DNA of 64,000 nucleotides from Virgibacillus litoralis (GCF_017873675.1 NZ_JAGGKK010000001.1:1-64000); one strand, 5' to 3'. Positions 8,771 through 17,864 are shown, counted from the first letter of the stretch. The notes: generated from the letters alone by a model not told the origin. A program made the numbers and translations.

Positions 8771-8795
8771 AATAACCCCTCCTCTTTAAGAACTT

Positions 8796-10187
8796 TTATA
8801 ATAATTTTGATAGTACGTTAATATTTTCAATCTGGTCTAAATTTCTTACTGCATCGATAATATTGTCCTGTTCATTGGATGTATAAACTGTACCAGTTAA
8901 ATATTTAAATTTTTCTATTAATTCCTCCCATGAAAGTTGGTTTTCTGGCTCTCCCTTTGGGTATTCGAGGTATTCAGAGAAAGTTCCTTTCGATGTTTCT
9001 ATAACCACCCTAGAAGGCCACTTTTTTGGGAATTCTTTATCTAAATCCGGATCATGATAGCAAAATACGCGATTCATCATACTCTTAACATCCGAATTAT
9101 TAATATTCTCTTGGCTATATTCCTCTAATAATGTTTTTCTATATAATGTTGCGACTGCTGCCCCAAAATGCATACTAAATTGTATGTCTACCGTGTTTTT
9201 TGGATTTCTCTTTTCTGCCTCTGGCCAACTTACAATAGACATACCTGTTTTCACCATATATACATTTATTTTCTCAACATCGTTTGGTTCCAAATCATTA
9301 TCTATTACTACTTTTAAAATCATATCAAGTGGTCCTTGCTTATATCGACAACAAGCATGAGGCTTAATACTTGTCTTCTGCATCTGACTATCACCAAAGG
9401 ATAATGGCTCATCTAAAATAGACAGATCAGAATCAAAGGAATAAGATTGCGCAAAACCTTTACTCCCCTCAAATATTGTGTTAGGACCAACAAAATTATT
9501 ACTTGCAAGTTCTGACGCAATCATACCACTATGCGAAGCCCAACCAGGGTGCAAACGTTTGGTCCATGCACCACTTTCTAAAAATTCCATAGATGCAGCA
9601 GCTTGGCTACCTGCTATTCCAAAAGCATAGGTAGTTTGTTTTTCAGAGAGATTCATTATCTTACTCGCAGTTGCAACGGTACCAAATACTCCACAAATAC
9701 CTGTTGGATGAAAACCTCTTGTATAAACATTTGAGGGATTTAATGCTTTTCCTAATCTCCCCATTACTTCATAGCCTACGAGAGATGCTTCAATAAAACT
9801 TTTGCCAGTACTTCCGTAATACTCTGATGTAGCTAATGCAGTAGGGAAAACTGCTACAGCTGGGTGTAATGAGGCCTCATTAATAACATCATCAAGTTCT
9901 AGGCTGTGTGCTGCTGCACCATTAGCTAGTGCAGAGTATTGAGGGAGTGACTTTATACCCCTTTTGCCTATGATTGTCCCACTCCCTTTCCCACCAAAAT
10001 TCTCAAGATACTTATGAACTGGCTTACTTGTTTCAAAATGGTTACCGCGTGCGGCCAACCCTATGAAATCCAAAGTTAGAAACTTAGCTAGATCAATTTC
10101 ACTTTCTGACATTTCATTAATATTAGTGTCTTTAATTAATTTCGATAGGCTGTCAGAAATAGTATTGGTGCTTCCTTTAGTTTTCAT
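8796..10187 (-). CDS. MmgE/PrpD family protein
   Basis: This 463-residue member of the MmgE/PrpD fold includes 2-methylcitrate dehydratase and cis-aconitate decarboxylase (IRG1, the itaconate-forming enzyme) among its relatives. Expected active-site regions are present: HSLELDDVINEASLHP (Asp and His), RGFHPTGICGVFG, KRLHPGWASHSG and IKPHACCRYKQ. It is the first gene of the operon, 43 bases or so downstream of a sigma-54 promoter, with AAGGAGGAG before the ATG. An IRG1/PrpD-type protein is also present in the Pseudomonas ict-ich-ccl locus. Its reaction here is not known. Making itaconate in a degradative operon would be odd, so dehydration, isomerisation or reversal on a related tricarboxylate or C5 acid is possible. 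Confidence 0.85.
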   Translation of the reverse strand: MKTKGSTNTISDSLSKLIKDTNINEMSESEIDLAKFLTLDFIGLAARGNHFETSKPVHKYLENFGGKGSGTIIGKRGIKSLPQYSALANGAAAHSLELDDVINEASLHPAVAVFPTALATSEYYGSTGKSFIEASLVGYEVMGRLGKALNPSNVYTRGFHPTGICGVFGTVATASKIMNLSEKQTTYAFGIAGSQAAASMEFLESGAWTKRLHPGWASHSGMIASELASNNFVGPNTIFEGSKGFAQSYSFDSDLSILDEPLSFGDSQMQKTSIKPHACCRYKQGPLDMILKVVIDNDLEPNDVEKINVYMVKTGMSIVSWPEAEKRNPKNTVDIQFSMHFGAAVATLYRKTLLEEYSQENINNSDVKSMMNRVFCYHDPDLDKEFPKKWPSRVVIETSKGTFSEYLEYPKGEPENQLSWEELIEKFKYLTGTVYTSNEQDNIIDAVRNLDQIENINVLSKLL

Positions 10188-10239
10188 ATCTCTCCTCCTT
10201 ACTATATTGTTATTATAAATAACCTCTCACTTTAAATAA

Positions 10240-10256
10240 TGCAAGTTCCATGCCAA
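10240..10256 (-). promoter_or_regulatory. Sigma-54 promoter of MmgE/PrpD operon
   Basis: The minus strand reads TTGGCATGGAACTTGCA. GG and GC are exactly 10 bases apart, matching the TTGGCAC-N4-TTGCA consensus. The predicted start point near 10229 gives a leader of about 42 bases before the ATG at 10187. A PrpR-type sigma-54 activator gene lies directly upstream and rpoN is close by. Confidence 0.88.
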
Positions 10257-10293
10257 AAAATAATCTTAATTAATAAGAGAAAACAGTTGTGAC

Positions 10294-10333
10294 CGTTTCA
10301 ATTTTTCTATATTTATGAAACGCTTTTGAAACA
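10294..10333. promoter_or_regulatory. Candidate activator binding sites, operon 1
   Basis: CGTTTCA (10294-10300) and TGAAACG (10316-10322) form a perfect inverted repeat with a 15-base spacer, and TGAAACA follows at 10327-10333. They lie about 65-104 bases upstream of the predicted sigma-54 start point. The same heptamer recurs at the same distance from the other sigma-54 promoter (17813-17850). These are the likely upstream activating sequences for the activator encoded at 10430-12343. Confidence 0.6.
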
Positions 10334-10359
10334 GATTGAAATTAATAAATTTTAAGTAA

Positions 10360-10407
10360 AAAAAGAAAAAAAAGACAGAGATTTGTAATTATACAAACCC
10401 TTGTCTT
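10360..10407 (-). terminator. Terminator of sigma-54 activator gene
   Basis: On the minus strand AAGACA-AGGGTTTGTA pairs with TACAAATCTC-TGTCTT and is followed by a run of T residues interrupted by a C. It separates the activator transcript from the sigma-54 promoter downstream. Confidence 0.75.
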
Positions 10408-10429
10408 CTTAAAAGATATTTCCGAACCA

Positions 10430-12343
10430 TCAATCATACAAGATTAAATCCAAATTAAATTCATTCATTCTTCTCCATAATGTTGTACGAGAGATCCCCA
10501 AAATTTTTGCAGCTTCCAACTTATTACTTTGCGCTTGTTTTAAGGCATCAATTATTTTTTTTCTTTCAGATGCAGACCTCTGAAGGCTATCACTGATTTT
10601 TAATTCATCTACTATAGAGACCTGTTGGTCCTGACGTTTGGATTGTAAAAATTCTAGAAAAACATCTGTAAAACAATTTGCCAAGTCATAAGTTGTAGTT
10701 GAAAGAGATGTCAAGGCTGTAAGCCTAACAACAAAATTTTCAATCTCTCTTATATTTCCTTGCCACTGATAGGAAACTATACTCTCGTGACCAAATTCTG
10801 ATAAATAGATTGCTTGTTCCGGAGATAGTCCGTTTTTTTGTAGTAGATACTTAAATATTAATGGTATATCTTGACTTCTCTCTCTTAATGATGGAACATT
10901 CAGTTGTAAAACGTTAATTCTATAATATAAATCCTCTCTAAAAGACCCTTCCTCAACTTGTTTTATCAGTAATTTATTAGTTGCTGTAATTATTCGTACA
11001 TCTAGTGGAATAATCTTTTTCCCACCCAAACGAATAACTTCTTTTTCCTGGAGAACACGTAATAGTTTGGTTTGTATATCTAGTGGGATTTCGCTTATTT
11101 CATCCAAAAAAATAGTCCCGTTTTGAGCAATTTCAAACATGCCAGGTTTTCCACCCTTTTTTGCTCCAGTAAACGCTCCTTCTTCATAACCAAATAATTC
11201 ACTCTCTAATATAGATTGTGGTATTGCAGAACAATTTACAGGTAAAAATGGTTTATCTTTTCTTTGACTGTTATTATGGATACTATGTGCGAAAAGTTCT
11301 TTGCCTGTACCCGACTCACCATATATTAATATAGGTGCATCAGATCTAGAGTATTGTTTCGTTCTTGTAATCAATTTTTTCATAATCGTTGATTGGTGAA
11401 TAATGTCTTCAAAACTATACTTTGATTTGTTTTTGGAAGTATAAGAATCCTTAAACTCCTTAATGACAGGAGAAATTGCTGAGTTTTTTTTAATTAATAA
11501 ATAGCAATTTATTTTAGAATTTATATACAAAGGATGGAGTACTTCGTCTGTTTCATCTTCTTTATTTTCATTTTGTAAATCATAAATGGTTTTCCCTAAA
11601 AGAGAGTCTATATTTTTTCCTATTATCTCATGTTTAAAATTTTTTTGAGAATAACCTACACCTGTACGATTTACATCCAATACCATTCCACTAGCATCTA
11701 ACAAAAAAACAGGGTCTGACATTTGTTTAAACATTATTTCTTTTAACTTTGAATGTTTTACTACTTTGTTGTAAGTTGTAGCCAATTGATACGCTTTCAT
11801 TAACTCTATTTTTATCAATTCCGTCGAATAAATTAAAATATTATCTAACCCGATATCTTCTGCTAATTCACATATAGAACTGGTTCCAATTACTACATTA
11901 AATCCCATTTTTTTATATTCCCTAAGTGATTTTTCTGCATCATCAAGATCTTCAAATGATAAATCATCTAGCTTAACATCTAATAATTTTTCATATTTTT
12001 TTAGTTCATACTTATTTTGACCATAGTACATTAAAACGATTTTATTACTGTACTTCTTTGCTTTTGCAATAGACTTTACCAAGTCCGATTCAGAAAATTG
12101 AAATGGATAAATAGGAATGGAATACGTTAATTCATTAAAGTCTCTTTTTATAACTTCTAAATGAGCCCCACTAGTAATTACTAAATCGTAATTCAGAAGT
12201 TTATTGCTATCAATATATTTATTAATTTCTCCAAAACCGACTTCTTCGACTTTTAACTTAATAGGTAATTTCATAATATCCATTACCTCATAAAATAAAT
12301 GGGAGAAGTTTCGATGTGTCAATACTAGTATTTTTGTCGGCAA
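10430..12343 (-). CDS. Sigma-54-dependent activator, PrpR_N type
   Basis: This 637-residue enhancer-binding protein drives open-complex formation by RNA polymerase carrying sigma-54. Residues 1-195 match the PrpR N-terminal sensor layout. Residues about 205-285 form a PAS-like segment (SDPVFLLDASGMVLDVN). The AAA+ domain has Walker A GESGTGKE (342-349), the sigma-54-contacting GAFTGA loop (389-394) and Walker B IFLDEI (411-416). The C-terminus carries a Fis-type helix-turn-helix (EAAKILGISRTTLWRRM). It starts at TTG after AAAGGGG. It lies between two sigma-54-driven operons and presumably senses a CoA-ester, carboxylate or cycle intermediate of the pathway; the ligand is unknown. Confidence 0.93.
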   Translation of the reverse strand: MPTKILVLTHRNFSHLFYEVMDIMKLPIKLKVEEVGFGEINKYIDSNKLLNYDLVITSGAHLEVIKRDFNELTYSIPIYPFQFSESDLVKSIAKAKKYSNKIVLMYYGQNKYELKKYEKLLDVKLDDLSFEDLDDAEKSLREYKKMGFNVVIGTSSICELAEDIGLDNILIYSTELIKIELMKAYQLATTYNKVVKHSKLKEIMFKQMSDPVFLLDASGMVLDVNRTGVGYSQKNFKHEIIGKNIDSLLGKTIYDLQNENKEDETDEVLHPLYINSKINCYLLIKKNSAISPVIKEFKDSYTSKNKSKYSFEDIIHQSTIMKKLITRTKQYSRSDAPILIYGESGTGKELFAHSIHNNSQRKDKPFLPVNCSAIPQSILESELFGYEEGAFTGAKKGGKPGMFEIAQNGTIFLDEISEIPLDIQTKLLRVLQEKEVIRLGGKKIIPLDVRIITATNKLLIKQVEEGSFREDLYYRINVLQLNVPSLRERSQDIPLIFKYLLQKNGLSPEQAIYLSEFGHESIVSYQWQGNIREIENFVVRLTALTSLSTTTYDLANCFTDVFLEFLQSKRQDQQVSIVDELKISDSLQRSASERKKIIDALKQAQSNKLEAAKILGISRTTLWRRMNEFNLDLILYD

Positions 12344-12499
12344 AAAAATAACCCCTTTCAGCAGATAATCTATCTTACTAATAATTCTTCGAAATGAGGT
12401 AATAATCCTTTAAAGTATTAATATTTTATATAAAAATTAATTTTATACAATTAATAACACGACCGGAGTTAAAAGAAGAGTGAAAGGAGATTATTTCTA

Positions 12500-12531
12500 C
12501 TACTTGCAATTGCACTTGTAATTGCAAGTAG
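12500..12531. promoter_or_regulatory. Perfect 12-base palindrome, possible operator
   Basis: CTACTTGCAATT (12500-12511) pairs perfectly with AATTGCAAGTAG (12520-12531) around 8 bases. There is no U run on either strand, so it is not a standard terminator. It sits between the CitE-like gene and the activator gene. It could be an operator for the activator or a 3' stabilising hairpin. The rest of 12344-12629 shows nothing else. Confidence 0.45.
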
Positions 12532-12629
12532 CAGATGTGATTCCTTGAAGATGATGAGGCTAGATAGCATAGAAAGCTTAATTATTGTTAAAAAAATAAA
12601 AAATAAGAGTAGATTTATTAAATCTTAAG

Positions 12630-13451
12630 TTATTTATCATAATACGATAAAATTCTTATTGCTTGGCTATATATAGGATAATCTATTAAATTACCATCTA
12701 ATTCAACTGCTCCAGAGTTTTCACCATTTTCATATATGTTAACGACTTTCTTGCTCCATTTCAATTGTTGTTCTGTTGGTTTGTACACCTCATTCACCCA
12801 CTGAACATGATTCGGGTGAATAACCATTTTTCCATAAAATCCTATTCCTTTTCCATAATTCGCATCTAGTTTAAACTCATCCTGATTGTTTAATATTGGA
12901 AATACTGCATCAATTGGAGATGATATACCGCATGTTCTTGATGCTAATACTAACTTTTGCATGGCAAGTCTTCTTTCTTCTCCTTTAGGAGTCCAGTCAA
13001 CCCCTAAGTCAATAGCATAATCAACTGCACCAAATGCAACCTTATCAATTTGATTACTTGATCGAATTATAGACTTAACATTATGAACTCCTGAAGCTGA
13101 TTCAATTAAGGGAATGATTTCTAGTTGTTTATCTATTAAATTCATTGTGTTTTTTATTGTAGAGGCATCTTCGCATTTTGGAATTATTACTCCATCTATA
13201 CTTAGGTCACTTACTAGCCTTAAATCTTCACGAAACCAAGGAGATAGATATGAATTAATCCGTATAAAAGTTTTATTCAGTTTTTCGGTTTTATTAATTA
13301 ACATATTATATACAATGTGTCTTGCCTCATCTTTTCTAGATATTGTAACTGCATCTTCTAGATCTATAATAATGACATTAGCCATACTTGAAAAAGATTT
13401 TGATATTTTTCTTTCACTTATTCCCGGAACAAACAGATATGTAAGATCCAT
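12630..13451 (-). CDS. HpcH/HpaI-family (CitE-like) lyase
   Basis: This 273-residue TIM-barrel lyase of the CitE group splits a hydroxyacyl-CoA by retro-Claisen cleavage with Mg2+. Signatures are LFVPGISERKI at the start, IIIDLEDAV (acidic metal-binding region, residues about 27-35), IPLIESASGV, and FGAVDYAIDLGVDW followed by CGISSPIDAVFPIL. In this context it best fits (S)-citramalyl-CoA lyase (Ccl), which gives acetyl-CoA and pyruvate. It is the last gene after a three-gene TRAP transporter, with a 43-base gap and a GGAGGAAG site, so uptake and cleavage appear co-transcribed. A malyl-CoA or citryl-type lyase role is the alternative. Confidence 0.85.
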   Translation of the reverse strand: MDLTYLFVPGISERKISKSFSSMANVIIIDLEDAVTISRKDEARHIVYNMLINKTEKLNKTFIRINSYLSPWFREDLRLVSDLSIDGVIIPKCEDASTIKNTMNLIDKQLEIIPLIESASGVHNVKSIIRSSNQIDKVAFGAVDYAIDLGVDWTPKGEERRLAMQKLVLASRTCGISSPIDAVFPILNNQDEFKLDANYGKGIGFYGKMVIHPNHVQWVNEVYKPTEQQLKWSKKVVNIYENGENSGAVELDGNLIDYPIYSQAIRILSYYDK

Positions 13452-13493
13452 TTAGCTTCCTCCTTATACGAATCCATTAGAGTTTTATTTATT

Positions 13494-14759
13494 TCAAAGT
13501 AACCAAAGCGAAATAAATGGGATAAAGGTAATTAATAATAAACCGAAAATTCTAATTAAATAAAATGGCGCAACTCCCTTAACAACCTCAGAAATTTCTA
13601 GTTTACTCACCCCACTAATCACAAATAAATTAAGGCCAACCGGAGGGGTAATCGTAGCAATTTCAACATTTGCAACCATAATTACTGCAAAATGTATTGG
13701 ATCAATACCCATACCAGTAGCAACTGGGAACAATAAAGGTGTAAGGATAACGATTAAGGAAATACCGTCTAAGAACATACCTAAAGCTATCAATACAACA
13801 TTAATAAGTAATAGGAAGGCCCATAATGGTAATTCCATACTTTGGATAAAGGTTAGTATTGTACTTGCAACGCCCAATCTAGTCAAAATAAAACTTAACA
13901 AGCTACCTCCAATCAAGACTAAATAAATCATTGATGTGGAGTAAATTGATTCTTTAATAATTCCCGGGACCTTTACTAATTTAATAGACTTATAGATGAA
14001 TACGCAAACAATTAGTGCGTATAAAGCCGATACCACTGAAACTTCTGTTGGAGTGAAAATACCTAGGTAAATTCCACCTAATATGATAACTGGTAAAATT
14101 ATTGCCCCACTACTTTTCCAAAATGAAGATGAAACTTCACTTAACTTAACCTTATTTTTATAACCATAATTATATTTTCTTGAAATAAAATAAGTCATAA
14201 AAATTAACAAAATGCCTTCTAAAATTCCAGGAGTTATACCAGCAATAAATAAATTCCTTACAGGTATACCAACCATTGTCCCTATTAAAATAAAGGTTAG
14301 ACTTGGAGGAATCATTAGACCTAATGTTCCACCTACTGCAACAATTCCAGCAGTAAAACTTTTCGTGTAATTTTCTTTTTGCAGGGAGACTGTTATCGTT
14401 TTACTTAATGCAGCAGCAGAGGCAACACTTGATCCACTAATTGCTGCAAAGAAAATAGCTGATAGCATGGCGCCTATTCCTAGCCCTCCTCGAATAGTTC
14501 GCATAAATGAACCAAAAAAATCCATTAACCGATCAGCTAACTTTCCTTCCATCATTATATTTCCGGCCAATATAAAGAAGGGTATTGCTAAAAGCGAGTA
14601 ACTATCAACAGCATTTAAAACTTCATGTGAAATAACAGACAGTGGGATGTTAGCATGAAATAATAATAATAATACACCTGCAAGACCAATGGCAATTCCA
14701 ATTTCCATACCTGATGCTAATAATAGTAAGACAATTACTATTGAGATCCCTATGACCAT
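13494..14759 (-). CDS. dctM: TRAP transporter large permease (DctM)
   Basis: This 421-residue integral membrane protein of the DctM family has about 11-13 hydrophobic segments. The family pattern is present: SLLAIPFFILAGNIMMEG near residues 50-70, GSSVASAAALSKTI, and GLMIPPSLTFILIG. It forms the Na+-coupled transport channel with the small permease. GGAGGAGG precedes the ATG. It lies between the small permease and the lyase gene, and probably imports a dicarboxylate for the pathway. Confidence 0.92.
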   Translation of the reverse strand: MVIGISIVIVLLLLASGMEIGIAIGLAGVLLLLFHANIPLSVISHEVLNAVDSYSLLAIPFFILAGNIMMEGKLADRLMDFFGSFMRTIRGGLGIGAMLSAIFFAAISGSSVASAAALSKTITVSLQKENYTKSFTAGIVAVGGTLGLMIPPSLTFILIGTMVGIPVRNLFIAGITPGILEGILLIFMTYFISRKYNYGYKNKVKLSEVSSSFWKSSGAIILPVIILGGIYLGIFTPTEVSVVSALYALIVCVFIYKSIKLVKVPGIIKESIYSTSMIYLVLIGGSLLSFILTRLGVASTILTFIQSMELPLWAFLLLINVVLIALGMFLDGISLIVILTPLLFPVATGMGIDPIHFAVIMVANVEIATITPPVGLNLFVISGVSKLEISEVVKGVAPFYLIRIFGLLLITFIPFISLWLL

Positions 14760-14828
14760 ATAATCCTCCTCCCGTTTGAGTTTCTACCTTAGTTACCTAA
14801 GTATTTTAAAACACTTTAATTACAATTA

Positions 14829-15320
14829 TTATTTTTGAGAAACTTTGTTTCCCCTTAAAGCTAACAAAAGTGCCTCTAAATAATATATCGATAACAAAAT
14901 CCCTGTAATAATTAATATACTTGAGAGCATCCAGATTGGAAGTTGCAAAGTTGTTTGAGATAATTGCTGTGTTTTGTAAGCATGATAAACTGTTAGATAG
15001 CTAGAATATGTCAAGACTACAGAGAAAAGGAAACTCATTATATTAACTAATATAAATAAAACTCTTTTCAATGATCTGTTCATTTTAGAAAATAAGAGTT
15101 CAATTCTAATATGGTGGCCCTTTTTTCCAGCATAAGCAATCATTAGTAAAATGGACCAGATCATACAGTAAATACTGATTTCACTTGACCATTCAAATGA
15201 CTTACTAAACAAAGACCTTTGCAGGGCTTCTATAAACATTAGAAGCCCTGAAAAGGTAAAGAGGATAATTGAAATAGGCAGCAACACTCTTTTCTCTACC
15301 AATCTTGTTACTTTAAACAT
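14829..15320 (-). CDS. dctQ: TRAP transporter small permease (DctQ)
   Basis: This 163-residue protein has four hydrophobic segments (about residues 13-32, 49-65, 88-108 and 128-150). The DctQ-family central pattern SSEISIYCMIWSILLMIAYAGKKG-H-I-R-I-E is recognisable. It acts as the small membrane partner of the large TRAP permease. Its stop is 69 bases before the next gene, and an AGAGGGTG site precedes its ATG. Confidence 0.88.
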   Translation of the reverse strand: MFKVTRLVEKRVLLPISIILFTFSGLLMFIEALQRSLFSKSFEWSSEISIYCMIWSILLMIAYAGKKGHHIRIELLFSKMNRSLKRVLFILVNIMSFLFSVVLTYSSYLTVYHAYKTQQLSQTTLQLPIWMLSSILIITGILLSIYYLEALLLALRGNKVSQK

Positions 15321-15341
15321 ATATGAACACCCTCTTAAAAA

Positions 15342-16358
15342 TTATTTATTGATACTTTCAAAATCACTATAAATGTCTGGAAATTCATTCTTAAACGCAT
15401 CATAAACTGGTTGTAATTTTTGTTTCAAGCCGTCTATATTTTCTTTATTTTCTGTATGAATAGTTACTCCATCATTTTTCAATTCATCCATAATATCTTT
15501 ATCCGTAGTCATAGATTCTTGCCACTGATTTGATGAAAGTTCATCGATTAGTGTGTTAATTTCTTCCTGATACTCTTGTGGTAGTGTGGACATCCATTCT
15601 TTATCAAGTACAATGGAATAAGTTAATACGTTCAATCCAGGAACGTAATAACCATAAGGAACAGATGTACCTAAAATGGTTTTCCATCCTGACGGTGATG
15701 AATAGATAGCATCAATCGTTCCTTGAGACAAAGCAGTAGACATTTCAGATGCTGGTATACTTATAGCTGAAGTATCAATCTGTTTTGCCATTTCTAAAAG
15801 CCACTTTCCACCAGTCATACGTATTTTCATACCTTTCAAGTCATCTATCGACTTCATCTCTGTGTCTTGAGAAATAAATAACAAATCAGCCGTGCGTAGA
15901 AGACCTGCTACTTCCATTCCATTAGGTTCAACAAGAGGAGTTAATATATCCATTAAATCAGATCTATATTCGGGTATTAACATATTCTCGTCCGTTACTG
16001 CAAATGGTAACGACAAAAATCCATATCCTGAATTGAAAGACTCCAATTGTACAGAAACGGGCCAAACACTATGAACAGAACCAGTTCCAATAGATTGTAG
16101 TGCATCTATGTCAGAGTATAATTGTCCAGCAGGGAAAAATTTAGCTTCTATCCCTCCATCTGTTCTTTCAGTTATTTCTTCCGTAAATTTTTTCATTAAT
16201 TGACTTTTAAAGTGTGTTTCTGGCACTTCACTTGAGAGGATCATTTCATAGGTTTTATCTGTATCACTTGTTTGGTCATTAGATGCGGCATCGTTTACAC
16301 AGCCACCCATTATTGTAAGCGTTAACATAAATACACACAAATGGCTAAACTTTTTCAT
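15342..16358 (-). CDS. dctP: TRAP solute-binding lipoprotein (DctP)
   Basis: This 338-residue extracytoplasmic binding protein has a lipoprotein signal peptide of about 19 residues, with lipobox IMGGC making Cys20 the lipidated residue. The DctP family body has a conserved Arg in DLKGMKIRMTGG, which normally binds the ligand carboxylate, and QGTIDAIYSSPSGWK. An AAGGAGGACAC site precedes the ATG. It heads the dctP-dctQ-dctM-lyase gene string. No sigma-54 promoter was found directly ahead of it, so it is probably transcribed from the promoter ahead of the MFS gene. Itaconate or a similar dicarboxylate is the inferred ligand. Confidence 0.9.
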   Translation of the reverse strand: MKKFSHLCVFMLTLTIMGGCVNDAASNDQTSDTDKTYEMILSSEVPETHFKSQLMKKFTEEITERTDGGIEAKFFPAGQLYSDIDALQSIGTGSVHSVWPVSVQLESFNSGYGFLSLPFAVTDENMLIPEYRSDLMDILTPLVEPNGMEVAGLLRTADLLFISQDTEMKSIDDLKGMKIRMTGGKWLLEMAKQIDTSAISIPASEMSTALSQGTIDAIYSSPSGWKTILGTSVPYGYYVPGLNVLTYSIVLDKEWMSTLPQEYQEEINTLIDELSSNQWQESMTTDKDIMDELKNDGVTIHTENKENIDGLKQKLQPVYDAFKNEFPDIYSDFESINK

Positions 16359-16507
16359 TTTGTGTCCTCCTTTTATAATAATTGAATCGTTTCTATCTAG
16401 TACCTACTACCTTTATATTTTTTAGATTTTCATATAAACACCCCTCCATTATTTAACTTTTTATGTCATAGCACATTAGTTTAGTGCTAGCAACCCACGA
16501 ATTATTT

Positions 16508-17722
16508 TTATATTTTACCTAGATAATTGTCAAACCTCATAAAATAAGTGATGGTACTTGTTAAAATGATGATAATTCCTACGATTAGCCACATTAAACC
16601 ATAATGACCTGTAGAATCAGTGATCCATCCTGATAGAGGAGTCCCTACTATAGCACCTAGGTAAACAACAGACAGTCCAAATCCACTGGCTATACCAACT
16701 TGGTTCTTGGGTACAATTTCTGACATCATTAAAACAAAAATTCCATTCCAAGCTTGTGTCGAAAAACCCAACAAAAAAGATAGAATTAATAACAAAGCTT
16801 CTGAAAGATTGTTGTTTATTACTCCTAATGTAATAACAAAAGACCCAGATAGAATACCAATTAGGGCTAAAACAGCACCCCTATTCCTATTAAAAAAACG
16901 GTCGCTGATGTAGCCCCAGGCGGCCCTGCCTATTACCCCCCCAAACTGAAGGGTCCCTAGACAAAACAATGAAAAATGGAGTGACTTTTCTAAAGATTCA
17001 TTAATATAAACAACTAAATAGGTCATAACACTAAGTTGTGTCCAAATAAAGAAGATTATAATAGCAGCTAGACTAATTAAAGGTTTGTTCTGTAGGATTT
17101 TCTTTAAGTTTTCTCTAAGTTTTAATTTTTGATCCTTTTTGCCACCGCTATTTTCTTTATACATTATAAAATTGAGAAAAGTGATTACCATTACAATAAT
17201 TGAGAGGATTAACAATGTATTCTGCCAACCAATCCTGCTTGCTAAAAAAGGTAAAGAAAGTGTACCTAAAGTACTTCCCAGTGGAACTCCAGTTTGTTTG
17301 ATTCCCATCGCTGTCCCACGATTGTAAAATGAAAATTTATCAATTATACCTTTGTTAGTACTAGGTGTAATACCACCATAACCGATACCCATGATAAAAA
17401 GTAATATTAAAACAAATGTGAAACTTGATGAAAATATAAATAATAATAAATCAAAAGAGATGATAAAGCAAAAAATGAAAATTCCCTTCTTCACACCTAT
17501 CTTATCTACTATTATCCCTGAAGGAATAGCAATTATGGATGAGCCTAAAAAAACTGCAGAAGTTAACCACCCAATTTCATAGTTGTTGAGAACAAGCTCT
17601 TCTTGAAGAAAGGGAATTAAAGGAACATATGCATAATAGGATAATGAGGCGACACTTTGTATAGTGAGTAGAACAATTAAATATCTATCCCAAATATTCC
17701 TATTTTTAACATTTAAAACCAA
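16508..17722 (-). CDS. MFS transporter
   Basis: This 404-residue major facilitator has twelve predicted hydrophobic segments. Typical loop 2-3 motif A (GIIVDKIGVKKGI) is present, with a counterpart GYISDRFFNRNRG in the second half. The profile resembles oxalate/formate- or hexuronate-type carboxylate carriers. A TTG start follows AAGGAATG. A sigma-54 promoter lies 27 bases or so upstream, placing the gene under the same activator as the catabolic operon. It may be a second uptake route or an exporter for the acid. A small stem-loop (TAGCAC...GTGCTA) lies between it and dctP, without a U run. Confidence 0.88.
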   Translation of the reverse strand: MVLNVKNRNIWDRYLIVLLTIQSVASLSYYAYVPLIPFLQEELVLNNYEIGWLTSAVFLGSSIIAIPSGIIVDKIGVKKGIFIFCFIISFDLLLFIFSSSFTFVLILLFIMGIGYGGITPSTNKGIIDKFSFYNRGTAMGIKQTGVPLGSTLGTLSLPFLASRIGWQNTLLILSIIVMVITFLNFIMYKENSGGKKDQKLKLRENLKKILQNKPLISLAAIIIFFIWTQLSVMTYLVVYINESLEKSLHFSLFCLGTLQFGGVIGRAAWGYISDRFFNRNRGAVLALIGILSGSFVITLGVINNNLSEALLLILSFLLGFSTQAWNGIFVLMMSEIVPKNQVGIASGFGLSVVYLGAIVGTPLSGWITDSTGHYGLMWLIVGIIIILTSTITYFMRFDNYLGKI

Positions 17723-17759
17723 TTTATTTCATTCCTTTAATAGTTGTTATTTAAATAAA

Positions 17760-17776
17760 TGCAAGTCTTATGCCAA
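17760..17776 (-). promoter_or_regulatory. Sigma-54 promoter of MFS-TRAP-lyase operon
   Basis: The minus strand reads TTGGCATAAGACTTGCA, with GG and GC 10 bases apart. Its two outer blocks match those of the promoter at 10240-10256. The predicted start point is near 17749, 27 bases before the TTG start at 17722. Confidence 0.88.
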
Positions 17777-17812
17777 AAATAATTGTTTAGTATAAAGGGG
17801 TTAAAACGATAA

Positions 17813-17850
17813 CGTTTCATTAATCGTTTCAAACTGTGTTTCACGTTTCA
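17813..17850. promoter_or_regulatory. Candidate activator binding sites, operon 2
   Basis: CGTTTCA occurs at 17813, 17825 and 17844, and TGTTTCA at 17837. The first three repeats are spaced by exactly 12 bases. The block lies about 64-101 bases upstream of the predicted sigma-54 start point, the same distance as the CGTTTCA sites in front of operon 1. They are likely enhancer sites for the activator at 10430-12343. Confidence 0.6.
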
Positions 17851-17864
17851 AATCAGAATTAATT

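Noticed and set aside
16359-16507. Possible sigma-54 promoter directly ahead of dctP
   Set aside because: No GG-N10-GC element with the expected context was found; only a small stem-loop is present.
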